DNA from: Erysipelotrichaceae bacterium
Lineage (GTDB): Bacteria; Bacillota_I; Bacilli_A; Erysipelotrichales; Erysipelotrichaceae
Assembly: GCA_017539025.1 (NCBI GenBank)
Contig: JAFYHT010000071.1
Coordinates: 310,001-374,000, forward strand
Direction: 5' to 3'
Length of the DNA stretch: 64,000 nucleotides
Shown piece by piece: positions 44,334-53,415 of the stretch. The notes beneath the pieces were generated by a model, which searched no databases, was not told the DNA's origin, and worked only from the letters and a program-made list of their open reading frames with translations. The number at the start of each line of letters is the position of its first letter. Position 1 is the stretch's first letter. A program made the position numbers and the translations under genes.

Positions 44334-45575
44334 ATGAAAAAATTATTAACAGTATTAGTGATGGTGCTCATGATCTTCTCCCTGGTTGGCTGTTCTTCCA
44401 AGAAGGAAGAAACTCCGGCAGAAGAACCAGCAGCAAATGAGCCTAAGGTCGGTGTCATCCTGGTTGGTGACGAAAACGAAGGTTATACCTATGCGCACAT
44501 CTACGGTATCAGAGAAGCTGCCAAGGTATTAGGCATTTCTGATGACAAGATCATCTGGAAGTACAACGTTCCGGAAGATCAGACTACTTATGATATGGCT
44601 GTCGACCTCGTTGAAAACGGTGCGACTCTGGTCATCTCCAACTCTTATGCACATCAGTCATTCATGCAGCAGGCTGCAGGCGAATATCCTGATGTCACAT
44701 TCCTGGCTTGTACAGGTGACAGCGCAGCTGTTTCCGGTCTGCCTAACTTCAAGAACGCATTCCCTCAGACTTATCAGTCAAGATATGTCTCCGGTGTTGT
44801 TGCGGGTATGAAGATCAAGGAACTGGCTGACAACGGTCTGCTGGTTGCTGACAACTTCACTGCTGACGGCAAGGTCAAGGTCGGTTATGTCGGTGCCTTC
44901 CCTTACGCAGAAGTCGTTTCCGGTTACACAGGATTCTTCCTCGGCATCAAGAGCGTTTATCCTGAAATCGAAATGTATGTCAAATATACGAACTCCTGGT
45001 TCGATCTGACAGCTGAAGCTACTGTCGGTGACGATCTGATGTCTCAGGGCTGTGTCATCATCGGCCAGCACGCTGACTCAACAGGTGCTCCTTCTCAGTT
45101 ACAGAAGAACATGGAAGACAACAAGTATGGTTTCACGGCTTACTCTGTAGGTTACAACGTTTCCATGCTGGATGTTGCACCGGATGTCGCTCTGACTTCC
45201 GCTTCCAACGGCTGGGAAAGACTGTATGAATACGTTCTGAAGAACTGGCTCGAAGAAAGTGACATCGTTACTGACTGGACAGCAGGTTATGAAGACAACG
45301 CAGTCATGATCACTGAACTTGGCAAGAGCGTTGCTCCGGGTACTGCAGAAGCAGTCAAGGAAGCTGAGGCTAAGATCATGTCCGGTGAACTTCATGTCTT
45401 CGATGCTTCTACATTCACGATCGACGGCGAAACTCCGACTTCGATCCTGGGTGATGTCGATGCTGACTTCGTTCCTGAAACTGAATGTCTGATCGACGGT
45501 TATTTCCACGAGTCTGAGTTCAGAAGTGCTCCTTACTTTGCAGCAAGGATCGATGGTATCATCGAACTCAACTAA
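44334..45575 (+). CDS. BMP-family purine nucleoside-binding lipoprotein, second system
   Basis: A 413-residue ABC substrate-binding lipoprotein. The signal MKKLLTVLVMVLMIFSLVGC has lipobox LVGC; the mature start is Cys20, followed by a Lys/Glu/Pro/Ala linker. The body shows KVGVILVGDENEGYTYAHI, LVISNSYAHQSFMQ, VTFLACTGDS, a central KVKVGYVGAFPYAEVVSGYTG hinge and CVIIGQHADSTGAPS, all typical of BMP/Med nucleoside receptors. It is diverged from the 542 product, so substrates may differ. Control by a guanine-class riboswitch supports a purine nucleoside or base substrate. Confidence 0.92.
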   Translation: MKKLLTVLVMVLMIFSLVGCSSKKEETPAEEPAANEPKVGVILVGDENEGYTYAHIYGIREAAKVLGISDDKIIWKYNVPEDQTTYDMAVDLVENGATLVISNSYAHQSFMQQAAGEYPDVTFLACTGDSAAVSGLPNFKNAFPQTYQSRYVSGVVAGMKIKELADNGLLVADNFTADGKVKVGYVGAFPYAEVVSGYTGFFLGIKSVYPEIEMYVKYTNSWFDLTAEATVGDDLMSQGCVIIGQHADSTGAPSQLQKNMEDNKYGFTAYSVGYNVSMLDVAPDVALTSASNGWERLYEYVLKNWLEESDIVTDWTAGYEDNAVMITELGKSVAPGTAEAVKEAEAKIMSGELHVFDASTFTIDGETPTSILGDVDADFVPETECLIDGYFHESEFRSAPYFAARIDGIIELN

Positions 45576-45598
45576 AAAACTTATTATTTTGAAGAAGA

Positions 45599-45641
45599 AC
45601 ATTACAGGCTCTTTGTGAGCCTGTAATGTTTTGTATTTTTT
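45599..45641 (+). terminator. Intra-operon hairpin after the second binding-protein gene
   Basis: AACATTACAGGCTC (45599-45612) pairs with GAGCCTGTAATGTT (45617-45630), followed by TTGTATTTTTT. It likely limits read-through into the ATPase and permease genes, as after the first BMP gene. Confidence 0.85.
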
Positions 45642-45651
45642 GGAGGTCAAT

Positions 45652-47175
45652 ATGGGTGAAGCAGCTGTTTCCATGAGAGGGATCACAAAACGTTTCGGCA
45701 AAAAAGTCCTTGCCAACAACAATGTCGATCTGGATATCTATCACGGAGAGATCCTGTCATTATTAGGCGAAAACGGTTCAGGCAAGACAACGCTGATGAA
45801 CATGCTTTCAGGTGTCTATTATCCGGATGAGGGAGAGATCTTTATAGATGGTAAAGAAGTGACCATTGCTTCGCCAAAGGATGCTTTTGATCTTGGCATC
45901 GGTATGATCCACCAGCACTTCAAGCTGATCGATGTCTTTTCCGCATTAGAAAATATCCTGATCGGACTTCCGATCAAGGAAAGCGAAAAGAAGTGCCGCC
46001 AGGAAGTGGAAGAGATCTGTTCGAAGTATGGTTTTGATCTGGATATCGACAAGAAAGTCTATGACATGTCCGTTTCTGAAAAAGAGACTCTTGAGATCGT
46101 CAAGACTTTATACAGAGGTGCGCAGATCCTGATCCTGGATGAACCTACGGCTGTATTGACTCCGCAGGAGATCAGAAAATTATTTACGATCTTACGCAAT
46201 ATGAAAGATGACGGCAAGTCGATCGTCATCATCACGCACAAACTGAATGAGGTCATGGAGATCTCAGACCGCATCAGCGTATTGCGTAAGGGCGAAAACG
46301 TCGGTACTGTCTTAAAGACAGAAACCAATGAACAGCAATTAACAGAATTGATGGTCGGTGAAAAGATCACGCTGGATATCGCAAGAGACTTCGTTGAAGA
46401 CAAGGCAAAGCGTCTGGAAGTCAAGAATCTGACCGTCTTAAATCCGGATGGCAAGAAGGTCGTCGATGACATCACGTTCGATCTGTATTCTGGTGAGATA
46501 CTGGGTATTGCCGGTATTTCCGGTTCCGGACAGAAAGAGATGCTGGAAGCGATCATGGGCTTGCAGAAATGTGAAGATGGCTCTTCTGTCATCTACAATT
46601 CCACCGCTCATGGTGTCCATGAACTGGTCGGTTTAAGCACCAAGGAGATCATCTCTTATGGTCTGCATCTGGCGTTTGTTCCGGAAGATCGACTTGGCAT
46701 GGGCCTTGTTGGCAACATGGGTATGACAGATAACGTCATGCTGAAGAGATACAGAAAAGGAAAAGGTCCTTTCCTTCACAGGAAGAAACCGCAGCAGACA
46801 GCTGAAAAGATCAAAGATGAGCTCGGTGTTCTGACACCGGATCTGGAATATCCGGTCAGAAAGCTCTCGGGCGGCAACGTTCAGAAGATCCTGGTCGGGC
46901 GCGAGATCAACAACAAGCCGACCGTCCTGATGACGGCTTATGCAGTCAGAGGATTGGATATTAATACATCCTATGCGATCTACAATCTCTTGAACGAACA
47001 GAAGAAGAAAGGTGTCGCCGTCATCTATGTCGGTGAAGACCTCGACGTATTACTGGCATTATCCGACAGGATCATGGTCTTATGTTCCGGTAAGCTCAAC
47101 GGCATGCTGGATGGAAGGACGGCTTCCAAGGAAGAAGTCGGTTATCTGATGACACATCTCAAGGAGGAAGCATAA
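45652..47175 (+). CDS. Nucleoside ABC transporter ATP-binding protein, second system
   Basis: About 507 residues with two ABC domains. Domain 1 has GENGSGKTT, the variant signature MSVSEKETLEIV and LILDEPTAVLTPQE. Domain 2 has GISGSGQKEM (degenerate Walker A), LSGGNVQKIL and TAYAVRGLDI in place of the usual PTRGLD. TGGAGG lies before ATG 45652, which is preferred over an in-frame ATG at 45631 inside the terminator T tract. It shares its last base with the next start (TAATG). It pairs with the permeases encoded next to import purine nucleosides. Confidence 0.92.
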   Translation: MGEAAVSMRGITKRFGKKVLANNNVDLDIYHGEILSLLGENGSGKTTLMNMLSGVYYPDEGEIFIDGKEVTIASPKDAFDLGIGMIHQHFKLIDVFSALENILIGLPIKESEKKCRQEVEEICSKYGFDLDIDKKVYDMSVSEKETLEIVKTLYRGAQILILDEPTAVLTPQEIRKLFTILRNMKDDGKSIVIITHKLNEVMEISDRISVLRKGENVGTVLKTETNEQQLTELMVGEKITLDIARDFVEDKAKRLEVKNLTVLNPDGKKVVDDITFDLYSGEILGIAGISGSGQKEMLEAIMGLQKCEDGSSVIYNSTAHGVHELVGLSTKEIISYGLHLAFVPEDRLGMGLVGNMGMTDNVMLKRYRKGKGPFLHRKKPQQTAEKIKDELGVLTPDLEYPVRKLSGGNVQKILVGREINNKPTVLMTAYAVRGLDINTSYAIYNLLNEQKKKGVAVIYVGEDLDVLLALSDRIMVLCSGKLNGMLDGRTASKEEVGYLMTHLKEEA

Positions 47176-48275
47176 TGGAAAAGAATACTCATAAGCAGCC
47201 TCTGATCCACATCACCAGAAAAGATGATCCGTCTCTTCTGGCAAAGTCGATCGTCATCGCCATTTCTATCTTATGTGCCTTATTGATCTCGGCATTATTC
47301 ATCAACTTTGTCACACATCTTGATCCGATCAGTGTCTATACTTCCATGATCAAGGGTGCGTTTGGCACATCAAGAAGAACGTGGATCACGATCAGAGACA
47401 CCTGTCTCTTATTGCTGATCTCATTATCACTTGCTCCGGCATTCCGCATGCGTTTCTGGAACTGCGGTGCGGAAGGTCAGATCCTCATCGGTGGTTTAAC
47501 CACTGCTGCATTGATGATCTACTACGGAAACAAGGTCCCTACGGCATTGTTATTGCTGATCATGATCGTCGTGTCGGCAGCCTGCGGTGCTTTATGGGCA
47601 CTGCTTCCTGCTTTGTTCAAGGCAAAATATGATACCAATGAAACGCTGTTCACACTGATGATGAACTATGTCGCGATTCAGCTGGTTGAATTCTTCGTCG
47701 ATTTCTGGGATAAGAAACAGTCTCACTCTGTCGGCATCATCAACATGAATACGATGGGCGGCTGGTTCCCGAAGATCTTCGGACAGCAGTATACACTGAA
47801 TATCCTGATCGTTCTTGTCGTAACAATCTTCGTCTATATCTATATGCGCTATTCCAAGCACGGCTATGAAGGAGCTGTTGTCGGTGAATCCGTTGCGACT
47901 GCAAGATATGCCGGTATCAACGTTCCTAAGGTCATCAGGAACAATGTCCTGATCTCCGGTGCGATCGCCGGTATAGCTGGCTTTACGGAAGTTGCCGGTA
48001 TCTCGCATACGATCTCCAAGGAGACGGCAGGCGGAAGAGGCTTTACTGCCATCATCGTCTGCTGGCTGGCGAAATTCGATCCGATCGCAATGTCACTGAT
48101 CTCTTTCTTCATCGTATTCCTTGGAAAAGGTGCTTCACAGATCTCAAGTGACTTCGGTCTGAATGAATATGCATCGAACATCATTACCGGTATCATATTG
48201 TTCTTTATCTTGAGTTCTGAGTTCTTCAATAACTACAAGATCAATTTCACGCACAGAAGAAAGGAAGGTGAATAA
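47175..48275 (+). CDS. Nucleoside ABC transporter permease, second system, first subunit
   Basis: A 366-residue membrane protein of the BPD_transp_2 family. After a 25-residue cytosolic N-terminus it has about nine hydrophobic segments. FRMRFWNCGAEGQILIGGL corresponds to the 'FNIGAEGQ.L.G' signature of NupP-type permeases, and GYEGAVVGESVATARYAGIN is the ATPase-coupling loop. It has an LSm-independent cytosolic C-terminus ending RRKEGE. AAGGAGG precedes the start. Translation is coupled to the ATPase gene by a one-base overlap. Confidence 0.92.
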   Translation: MEKNTHKQPLIHITRKDDPSLLAKSIVIAISILCALLISALFINFVTHLDPISVYTSMIKGAFGTSRRTWITIRDTCLLLLISLSLAPAFRMRFWNCGAEGQILIGGLTTAALMIYYGNKVPTALLLLIMIVVSAACGALWALLPALFKAKYDTNETLFTLMMNYVAIQLVEFFVDFWDKKQSHSVGIINMNTMGGWFPKIFGQQYTLNILIVLVVTIFVYIYMRYSKHGYEGAVVGESVATARYAGINVPKVIRNNVLISGAIAGIAGFTEVAGISHTISKETAGGRGFTAIIVCWLAKFDPIAMSLISFFIVFLGKGASQISSDFGLNEYASNIITGIILFFILSSEFFNNYKINFTHRRKEGE

Positions 48276-48276
48276 G

Positions 48277-49308
48277 ATGAGTGTATCCCAATTCATTTCC
48301 TGGTGTGTTGCCGCGATCACATTCGGCACTGTCATCATGTATGGCTGTATCGGTGAGACGATCAATCAGAAGGCCGGAGACCTTAATCTGGGTGTTCCGG
48401 GTGTCATGATGATCGGAGGTATCGCTTCACTTGCTGCAGCGTTCCTGTATGAGAATTCCGTGGCTGACCCGAATCCGTTTATTTCAATGATCATCACGCT
48501 TCTTGCGACGTTGCTTGCTTCGGCACTGGCGGGCTTGCTGTACGCATTCCTGACTGTGACCCAGAAGGTCAATCAGAATGTCACCGGACTGACATTGACG
48601 ATCTTTGGCACAGGTATCGCCAACTTCTTCGGTGGAAACATGATGAAGCTTTCCGGCGGCGTCGGTACGATCTCTGTTTCCAGAACAGCCAATGTCTTCC
48701 GTGCAAAGCTGCCGGGATTATTCGGAAAGTTTGGAACCTTCGGTTCGATCGTCTTCTCTCATGGCTGGATGGTATATATGGCGCTGATCATGGCGTTTGC
48801 GATCCAGTATTTCCTGAATAAGACAAGGACCGGTTTGAACTTGAGAGCAGTCGGTGAAAATCCGGCAACGGCTGATGCAGCCGGCATCAATGTCACAAAG
48901 TATAAATATCTATCAGCTATCATCGGCTGTGCGATCTGCGGACTTGGCGGCTTGTTCTATGTCATGGACTACATCCAGGGTACCTGGGCAAACGATTCAA
49001 CGATCGAAGCCTTAGGCTGGCTGGCAGTGGCTCTTGTCATCTTCACCAGCTGGAAACCGAAGAATGCGACCTGGGGTGCTTATCTGTTCGGTTTATGTTA
49101 CTGGGCATATATCTACATCCCGATCTCAGTTTCAAAGTTCCTGGCAGAAAAGCTGAAGCTGACGAACATCACATACATGCAGAACCTGTATAAGATGCTT
49201 CCATATCTGGTCACGATCGTCGTACTTTGTGTCGTATCCAGAAAGAGAAAGAAAGAAAACCAGGCACCAAGTTCACTGGGTCTGAGTTATTTCAGAGAAG
49301 AAAGATAA
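48277..49308 (+). CDS. Nucleoside ABC transporter permease, second system, second subunit
   Basis: A 343-residue permease of the NupQ type. GCIGETINQKAGDLNLGVPG is the family's 'GE...E+.G..NLG.EG' segment, and GLNLRAVGENPATADAAGIN is the coupling loop. An in-frame GTG at 48268 exists, but ATG 48277 is favoured by AAGGAAGGTGAA just upstream. It lies one base after the first permease gene and ends the riboswitch operon. Confidence 0.92.
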   Translation: MSVSQFISWCVAAITFGTVIMYGCIGETINQKAGDLNLGVPGVMMIGGIASLAAAFLYENSVADPNPFISMIITLLATLLASALAGLLYAFLTVTQKVNQNVTGLTLTIFGTGIANFFGGNMMKLSGGVGTISVSRTANVFRAKLPGLFGKFGTFGSIVFSHGWMVYMALIMAFAIQYFLNKTRTGLNLRAVGENPATADAAGINVTKYKYLSAIIGCAICGLGGLFYVMDYIQGTWANDSTIEALGWLAVALVIFTSWKPKNATWGAYLFGLCYWAYIYIPISVSKFLAEKLKLTNITYMQNLYKMLPYLVTIVVLCVVSRKRKKENQAPSSLGLSYFREER

Positions 49309-49311
49309 GAT

Positions 49312-49341
49312 AACGGTCACTGTTAAAGTGATCGTTTTTTT
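49312..49341 (+). terminator. Terminator of the second BMP operon
   Basis: AACGGTCACT (49312-49321) pairs with AGTGATCGTT (49327-49336) including one G-T pair, followed by TTTTT. Confidence 0.85.
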
Positions 49342-49368
49342 CATACAATATTTCTTGAGGAGTTTATC

Positions 49369-50628
49369 ATGATAGAACAGATCGATAAAGAAATACTGGA
49401 ATTAGCGAACAGATCCGATGAGGATCTCAAAGAAATATATCAGAAACTGGATGAAGTTTCCCTGATCAATTCCGACAGGATATTGTCAGCCTTCATTGAA
49501 AACAGAGTCTCCTATACCGACTTTGCGGATATCAACGGTTATGGCAATTACGACGAAGGAAGAGACAAGCTGGAGAAGATCTTTGCGAGAGTTTTGGGGT
49601 GCGAAGATTCTCTGGTGAGACCTCACATCATGTCAGGGACCAACGCCTTGTATCTGGCTTTCACTTCTTTCCTGAAACACGGGGACATGATGATCTCTCT
49701 GACAGGAACACCATATGATTCTTTACAGGAGATGATCGGACTATGCGGCAATTCTTCTCAATCATTAAAAGCCTATGGCGTGAAATATGAACAGATCGAT
49801 CTGGTGAATGATGAATTTGATACTGAAACGATCATTGAGAGATTGAAAAGAAAAGATGTGAAGCTTGTCGAGATACAGAGATCAAGAGGCTATTCTCACA
49901 GGAAGTCATTGACGATCTCACAGATCGAAGAGCTGATCAAGAAAATTAAAGTAGTCAATGACGAAGTCATCATCATGGTGGACAACTGTTATGGCGAACT
50001 TGTGGAAGAGAGAGAACCGGGTCATGTCGGTGCAGATGTCGTTGTCGGATCTCTGATGAAGAATCTCGGCGGAGGTGTTGCTTCAACAGGCGGTTATATC
50101 GCCGGAAGGAAAGATCTGATCGCCATGGCGGCTGATCGCCTGACGGCTCCGGGTATCGGAAAGGAACAGGGTGCCAACTTCAATCTGAACAACTCTTTCT
50201 TCAAAGGCGTATTCATGGCACCAAAGGCCGTCAAGGAAGCATTGAAGACAGCGATCTTTGCCTCATACATGTTGGAAAAACTGGGATATAAAAATGTATC
50301 TCCGAGATATGATGAATTCCGTACCGATATCATTCAGACGGTAGAACTGGGTGATAAAGAAAGCCTTGTGCGATTTACACAAGGTTTACAGGAATCATCT
50401 CCGATCGATTCTTTCGTCAAGGTATTACCGGCACCGATGCCGGGTTATCCATTCGATGAGGTCATGGCTTGCGGAGCTTTCACTCAGGGAAGCACGATCG
50501 AATTAAGTGCTGATGCGCCAGTCATTGAACCATATACCCTGTATATGCAGGGCGGTCTGTCACTTGAGTATGGGAAGCTTTCGATCATGAAGGCATTATC
50601 GGATCTGAAAAAAATGATCAATATATGA
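49369..50628 (+). CDS. Methionine gamma-lyase-like PLP enzyme (YnbB family)
   Basis: A 419-residue PLP-dependent enzyme of the Met_gamma_lyase family once called aluminium-resistance protein. Landmarks are YGNYDEGRDKLEKIFARVLG, IMSGTNALYLAF (PLP phosphate region), MVDNCYGELVE (Asp that contacts the PLP ring), and the Schiff-base Lys in VVVGSLMKNLGGGVA. The C-terminal half shows the usual GIGKEQGANFN and GYPFDEVMACGAFTQG. The real substrate is uncertain in this family. GAGG precedes the ATG. It stands alone between two terminators. Confidence 0.9.
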   Translation: MIEQIDKEILELANRSDEDLKEIYQKLDEVSLINSDRILSAFIENRVSYTDFADINGYGNYDEGRDKLEKIFARVLGCEDSLVRPHIMSGTNALYLAFTSFLKHGDMMISLTGTPYDSLQEMIGLCGNSSQSLKAYGVKYEQIDLVNDEFDTETIIERLKRKDVKLVEIQRSRGYSHRKSLTISQIEELIKKIKVVNDEVIIMVDNCYGELVEEREPGHVGADVVVGSLMKNLGGGVASTGGYIAGRKDLIAMAADRLTAPGIGKEQGANFNLNNSFFKGVFMAPKAVKEALKTAIFASYMLEKLGYKNVSPRYDEFRTDIIQTVELGDKESLVRFTQGLQESSPIDSFVKVLPAPMPGYPFDEVMACGAFTQGSTIELSADAPVIEPYTLYMQGGLSLEYGKLSIMKALSDLKKMINI

Positions 50629-50655
50629 AAACGGGAAGCTAACAGCTTCCCGTTT
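50629..50655. terminator. Bidirectional terminator between convergent genes
   Basis: AAACGGGAAGCT (50629-50640) pairs perfectly with AGCTTCCCGTTT (50644-50655) around a 3-nt loop. The last codons and the stop of the reverse SDR gene lie inside the hairpin. Confidence 0.9.
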
Positions 50656-51385
50656 GTCCTCCGTCGATCCGGATGATGGTGTTATTGATATAGGATGCTT
50701 CATCACTGATCAGGAACTTTACCAGATGAGCGACTTCTTCCGGTTTACCATATCTCTGCACAAGGATCTTTTCCGTTTCTGTTTTCAGGAAATCCGCATC
50801 ATAGCCATCCAGCTCATTCTCTGTTCCGATGAATCCCGGCGCAATTGCGTTGACGTTGATGTATGGCGCAAACTGCAGGGCCAGATTATGGGTCAGAGAA
50901 TTGAGAGCTGCTTTTGATGCGTCGTAGTCAAAGCACATCGGATAGTAGGTGTTGATACCGTTGGTGGAAGAGATGTTGATGATCCTTCCATACTTCTTAT
51001 CGATCATGTGCTTGGAAACTCTCTTTGCACAATTATAGGCACCAACGACATTGACATCCAGAACTTTCCTGAATTCATCTGCTGTCTTGAGATAGAAGAG
51101 ATTTGGCAGATCGATGCCGGCGTTGTTGATGAGGACATCAACGATACCCAGATCTCTTTCGATCTGATCGATCATCTCATTGACTTCATCTTCTTTTGAG
51201 ACATCAGCCTGAATTGCCAGGCAATTCACGTGGTAGTCTTCGATGATCTTTTTTTGGAGTTCCATAGCCTTGTCTCTGGAATGACAGTAGTTGATGACGA
51301 TGTCATATCCTTCTTTAGCCAGTTCAAGGGCGATGGCTTTTCCTATGCCGGTGGTTGCACCGGTGATCAGTACGATCTTTCTCAT
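50639..51385 (-). CDS. Short-chain dehydrogenase/reductase (FabG-like)
   Basis: A 248-residue NAD(P)-dependent SDR. The cofactor motif is LITGATTGIGKAIA (TGxxxGIG, residues 6-19), with NNAGID, INISSTNG (catalytic Ser), and YDASKAAL (YxxxK). GYGKPEEVA-like RYGKPEEVAHLVKFL and the C-terminal IRIDGGQTG are typical of FabG-like enzymes. The substrate is not known. No good Shine-Dalgarno sequence is seen; the start lies 6 nt after the stem of the efp terminator, so expression probably depends on read-through from efp. Confidence 0.9.
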   Translation of the reverse strand: MRKIVLITGATTGIGKAIALELAKEGYDIVINYCHSRDKAMELQKKIIEDYHVNCLAIQADVSKEDEVNEMIDQIERDLGIVDVLINNAGIDLPNLFYLKTADEFRKVLDVNVVGAYNCAKRVSKHMIDKKYGRIINISSTNGINTYYPMCFDYDASKAALNSLTHNLALQFAPYINVNAIAPGFIGTENELDGYDADFLKTETEKILVQRYGKPEEVAHLVKFLISDEASYINNTIIRIDGGQTGSC

Positions 51386-51410
51386 AGTAAAAAGAGCTTT
51401 TTAAGCTCTT
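51386..51410 (-). terminator. Terminator of efp, directly upstream of the SDR start
   Basis: On the reverse strand AAGAGCTT (51410-51403) pairs with AAGCTCTTT (51399-51391), followed by TTAC and the SDR ATG. The efp stop codon (51403-51401) lies inside the hairpin. Confidence 0.8.
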
Positions 51411-51958
51411 GATACGTACTTGCCTTCGTCTGTCGAAACAGAGATGGTTTCACCCTGTTCGATGAACTGCGGTACTCTGATCGAAAGACCCGTCTCGGTC
51501 ATGGCGTCCTTGGTCTGAGAGCCCGGAGCACCTTTGATCGCCGGAGTCGTGTCAGTGATCGTCAGGTTGACTGTTGCCGGTAAGGATACGTTGAGAACGT
51601 TTCCTTCAAATAACATCAGCGAAACCTGCAGACCGTCAGTGATGAAGTACTTGGAGAAGCCGATGACATCTTCCGGAAGCTCATAGGTCTCAAATGTTTC
51701 CATATCCATGAAATAGTAGACACCATCTGATTCGTATGAGAAGTTGACTGCCTTCTTTTCGATGTTGGCTGCTTCAAATTTGACGTTTGCGTTGAAGTTT
51801 CTTTCCAGAGTATTTCCGGTCTTGAGGTTCTTCATCTTGGTTCTCAAGATAGCGGCACCCTTGCCCGGTTTTACATGCTGGAAATCGATGACCTGCCATG
51901 GGTCACCATCTACGATTAAAGTTAAACCTGTTTTAAAATCTCCTGATTCAATAGCCAT
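51401..51958 (-). CDS. efp: Translation elongation factor P
   Basis: EF-P relieves ribosome stalling at polyproline stretches. The 185-residue protein has the three-domain layout: KOW-like N-domain (DFKTGLTLIVDGDPWQVIDF, HVKPGKGAAILRTKMKNLKTG), the middle OB domain, and the C-terminal OB domain with ITDTTPAIKGAPGSQTKDA and LSIRVPQFIEQGE. The modified loop residue is Lys in HVKPGKGAA, as in many bacteria. AAGGAAG lies 8 nt before the ATG. Confidence 0.97.
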   Translation of the reverse strand: MAIESGDFKTGLTLIVDGDPWQVIDFQHVKPGKGAAILRTKMKNLKTGNTLERNFNANVKFEAANIEKKAVNFSYESDGVYYFMDMETFETYELPEDVIGFSKYFITDGLQVSLMLFEGNVLNVSLPATVNLTITDTTPAIKGAPGSQTKDAMTETGLSIRVPQFIEQGETISVSTDEGKYVSRA

Positions 51959-51985
51959 AATATTTTCTTCCTTTTTTACTTGAAT

Positions 51986-52015
51986 ATTTTACCAGATTTC
52001 CTGTATTCTTATCAA
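51986..52015 (-). promoter_or_regulatory. Probable efp promoter
   Basis: On the reverse strand TTGATA (52015-52010) and an extended -10 TGG-TAAAAT (TAAAAT 51991-51986) are 18 bp apart. The leader to the efp ATG at 51958 is about 20 nt. Confidence 0.6.
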
Positions 52016-52019
52016 TTCT

Positions 52020-53240
52020 TTACAGCAGAGATGCAGCTTCTTCTTTGTGTGTCCTGATATATCTGCTCCACTTGATGTAGCCGTATGTGGTGTTCGTGAA
52101 ATAACCGAGCTTCAATACCAGCAGGACATACTGTCCTGTCAGGATGTTGATAATGGCTTCCAATAAAGCACAGATGTACCATGCGATCCACTGTTCTCGT
52201 AGTCTGAAGAAGATGAATAATCCATTGGCAACACCCACAGCCGAAGCACAGGCATCCAGATACGCGATCAGTACTTCAAGATCTCCGCTGACAAAGTCAG
52301 ATGAGATATCAAGTCCGCTTAAGAAATAACCTATGACAACAGTCCATAAGATGATGCCCAGAATGATCAGCAGTTCCTGATATCCTTTTAATCTACGAAC
52401 GATCGTGAGTTCATCTTCCACATCATCTTTGTGTTTTGTCCAGTTGATGAAACTCAAGATATCGATCGGCAGCCAGAAGAAGAGAGTGGTCGCCATTGTT
52501 GCAAAGCGATACATCAGTACCAGGCAGATCGCGATCTCAGTGATCTCGACCGCAACAGAGACTAAGAAGTTGTATCTGGACTGTTTGGATATCAGCAATT
52601 CACATAAGATATTCAAGAACGTATCCAGCAGGTACAGCAACATGATCACGATGCCGTTGACGCCGTTGGCACTTTCTTCCGGGAAGATGACCGATACGAT
52701 GGTTGCCAGTACCATGATGGACATGAACCATACTTTCTCATATGTTGTAAAGAACCGTGACCAGAATAATACGATGCACAGCGATAACGCAACGATTAGT
52801 AAGCCATTTCCTAAATTGAATATCGGCATCGCTTCTTCCGCCATGATCGTCTGGTATGTGTTATCGATCTCGGATCTTGTTGGATCCTTGTGATCGAAAC
52901 ACATCGATGTACCATCTTGTGTTACATATTGATAAGCCGTGATCTGATTGTTATCCAGTTCAATATACTCTTCATACGGATAGGTCAGGATCAGCTTCTG
53001 ATCACCATTGACATAGATGACATCACATACTGTTGAATCTTCATCATAATCTTCCTCGGAATCATCCCTGATCATCTCGAGTTCTCCCATATAAGAGATC
53101 TCGCCCGGATCGGAATGGACCTTGGAATATCCTCTCATTAATGAGAATCCCGATCCAAGGACAAGGAGTACCAGAAGGATGATCTCAGCCGTTCTTATGG
53201 TTTTGTTTTTCTCAATATATCTGCTTAGTTTTTCAGGCAT
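52020..53240 (-). CDS. PnuC-like transporter with an extra N-terminal extracytoplasmic domain
   Basis: A 406-residue membrane protein. Residues 17-36 are a transmembrane helix; about 40-140 are a polar, acidic extracytoplasmic domain (MIRDDSEEDYDEDST, YVNGDQKLILTYPYEEYIEL); and about 145-400 carry nine or so further helices. The C-terminal part looks like PnuC, the nicotinamide riboside/vitamin facilitator: WLPIDILSFINWTKHKDD and a final LGYFTNTTYGYIKW resembling 'Y..q..YG...W'. PnuC proteins are about 220-250 residues, so the N-terminal 140 are unusual. The start has TATAAT 6 nt upstream and no Shine-Dalgarno sequence. The cargo is uncertain; the PnuC call rests on the C-terminus only. Confidence 0.6.
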   Translation of the reverse strand: MPEKLSRYIEKNKTIRTAEIILLVLLVLGSGFSLMRGYSKVHSDPGEISYMGELEMIRDDSEEDYDEDSTVCDVIYVNGDQKLILTYPYEEYIELDNNQITAYQYVTQDGTSMCFDHKDPTRSEIDNTYQTIMAEEAMPIFNLGNGLLIVALSLCIVLFWSRFFTTYEKVWFMSIMVLATIVSVIFPEESANGVNGIVIMLLYLLDTFLNILCELLISKQSRYNFLVSVAVEITEIAICLVLMYRFATMATTLFFWLPIDILSFINWTKHKDDVEDELTIVRRLKGYQELLIILGIILWTVVIGYFLSGLDISSDFVSGDLEVLIAYLDACASAVGVANGLFIFFRLREQWIAWYICALLEAIINILTGQYVLLVLKLGYFTNTTYGYIKWSRYIRTHKEEAASLL

Positions 53241-53246
53241 ACCAAT

Positions 53247-53252
53247 ATTATA
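53247..53252 (-). promoter_or_regulatory. -10 box placing transcription start on the start codon
   Basis: TATAAT on the reverse strand (53252-53247) lies 6 nt before the ATG at 53240, so the expected start falls on or next to the A of ATG. No ribosome binding site is present. Confidence 0.55.
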
Positions 53253-53340
53253 TATGATGAAATGAACAATGATAGAAAAGACGATTTTCCGAAAGATACA
53301 TTTTCATGAAAACAGAAACAGAATAATAAGATTATGTATG

Positions 53341-53396
53341 GATACAAAAGTATCGAGTTTGTATAAGATTATTTTCTATAAATGTGAGAAAATAAT
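53341..53396 (+). other. Two hairpins in the leader of the first cysteine-repeat gene
   Basis: GATAC-AAAA-GTATC (53341-53354) and a 10-bp stem ATTATTTTCT/AGAAAATAAT (53368-53377/53387-53396) lie in the 175-nt gap before ATG 53416. They could be operators or leader RNA structures. The remaining sequence is A/T-rich and uninformative. Confidence 0.4.
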
Positions 53397-53415
53397 ACTA
53401 TACGGGGTACGCATC

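Noticed and set aside
53269-53415. An N-terminal extension of the first cysteine-repeat protein
   Set aside because: The extension has no counterpart in the paralogue and would bury the signal segment; the ATG at 53416 is better supported.
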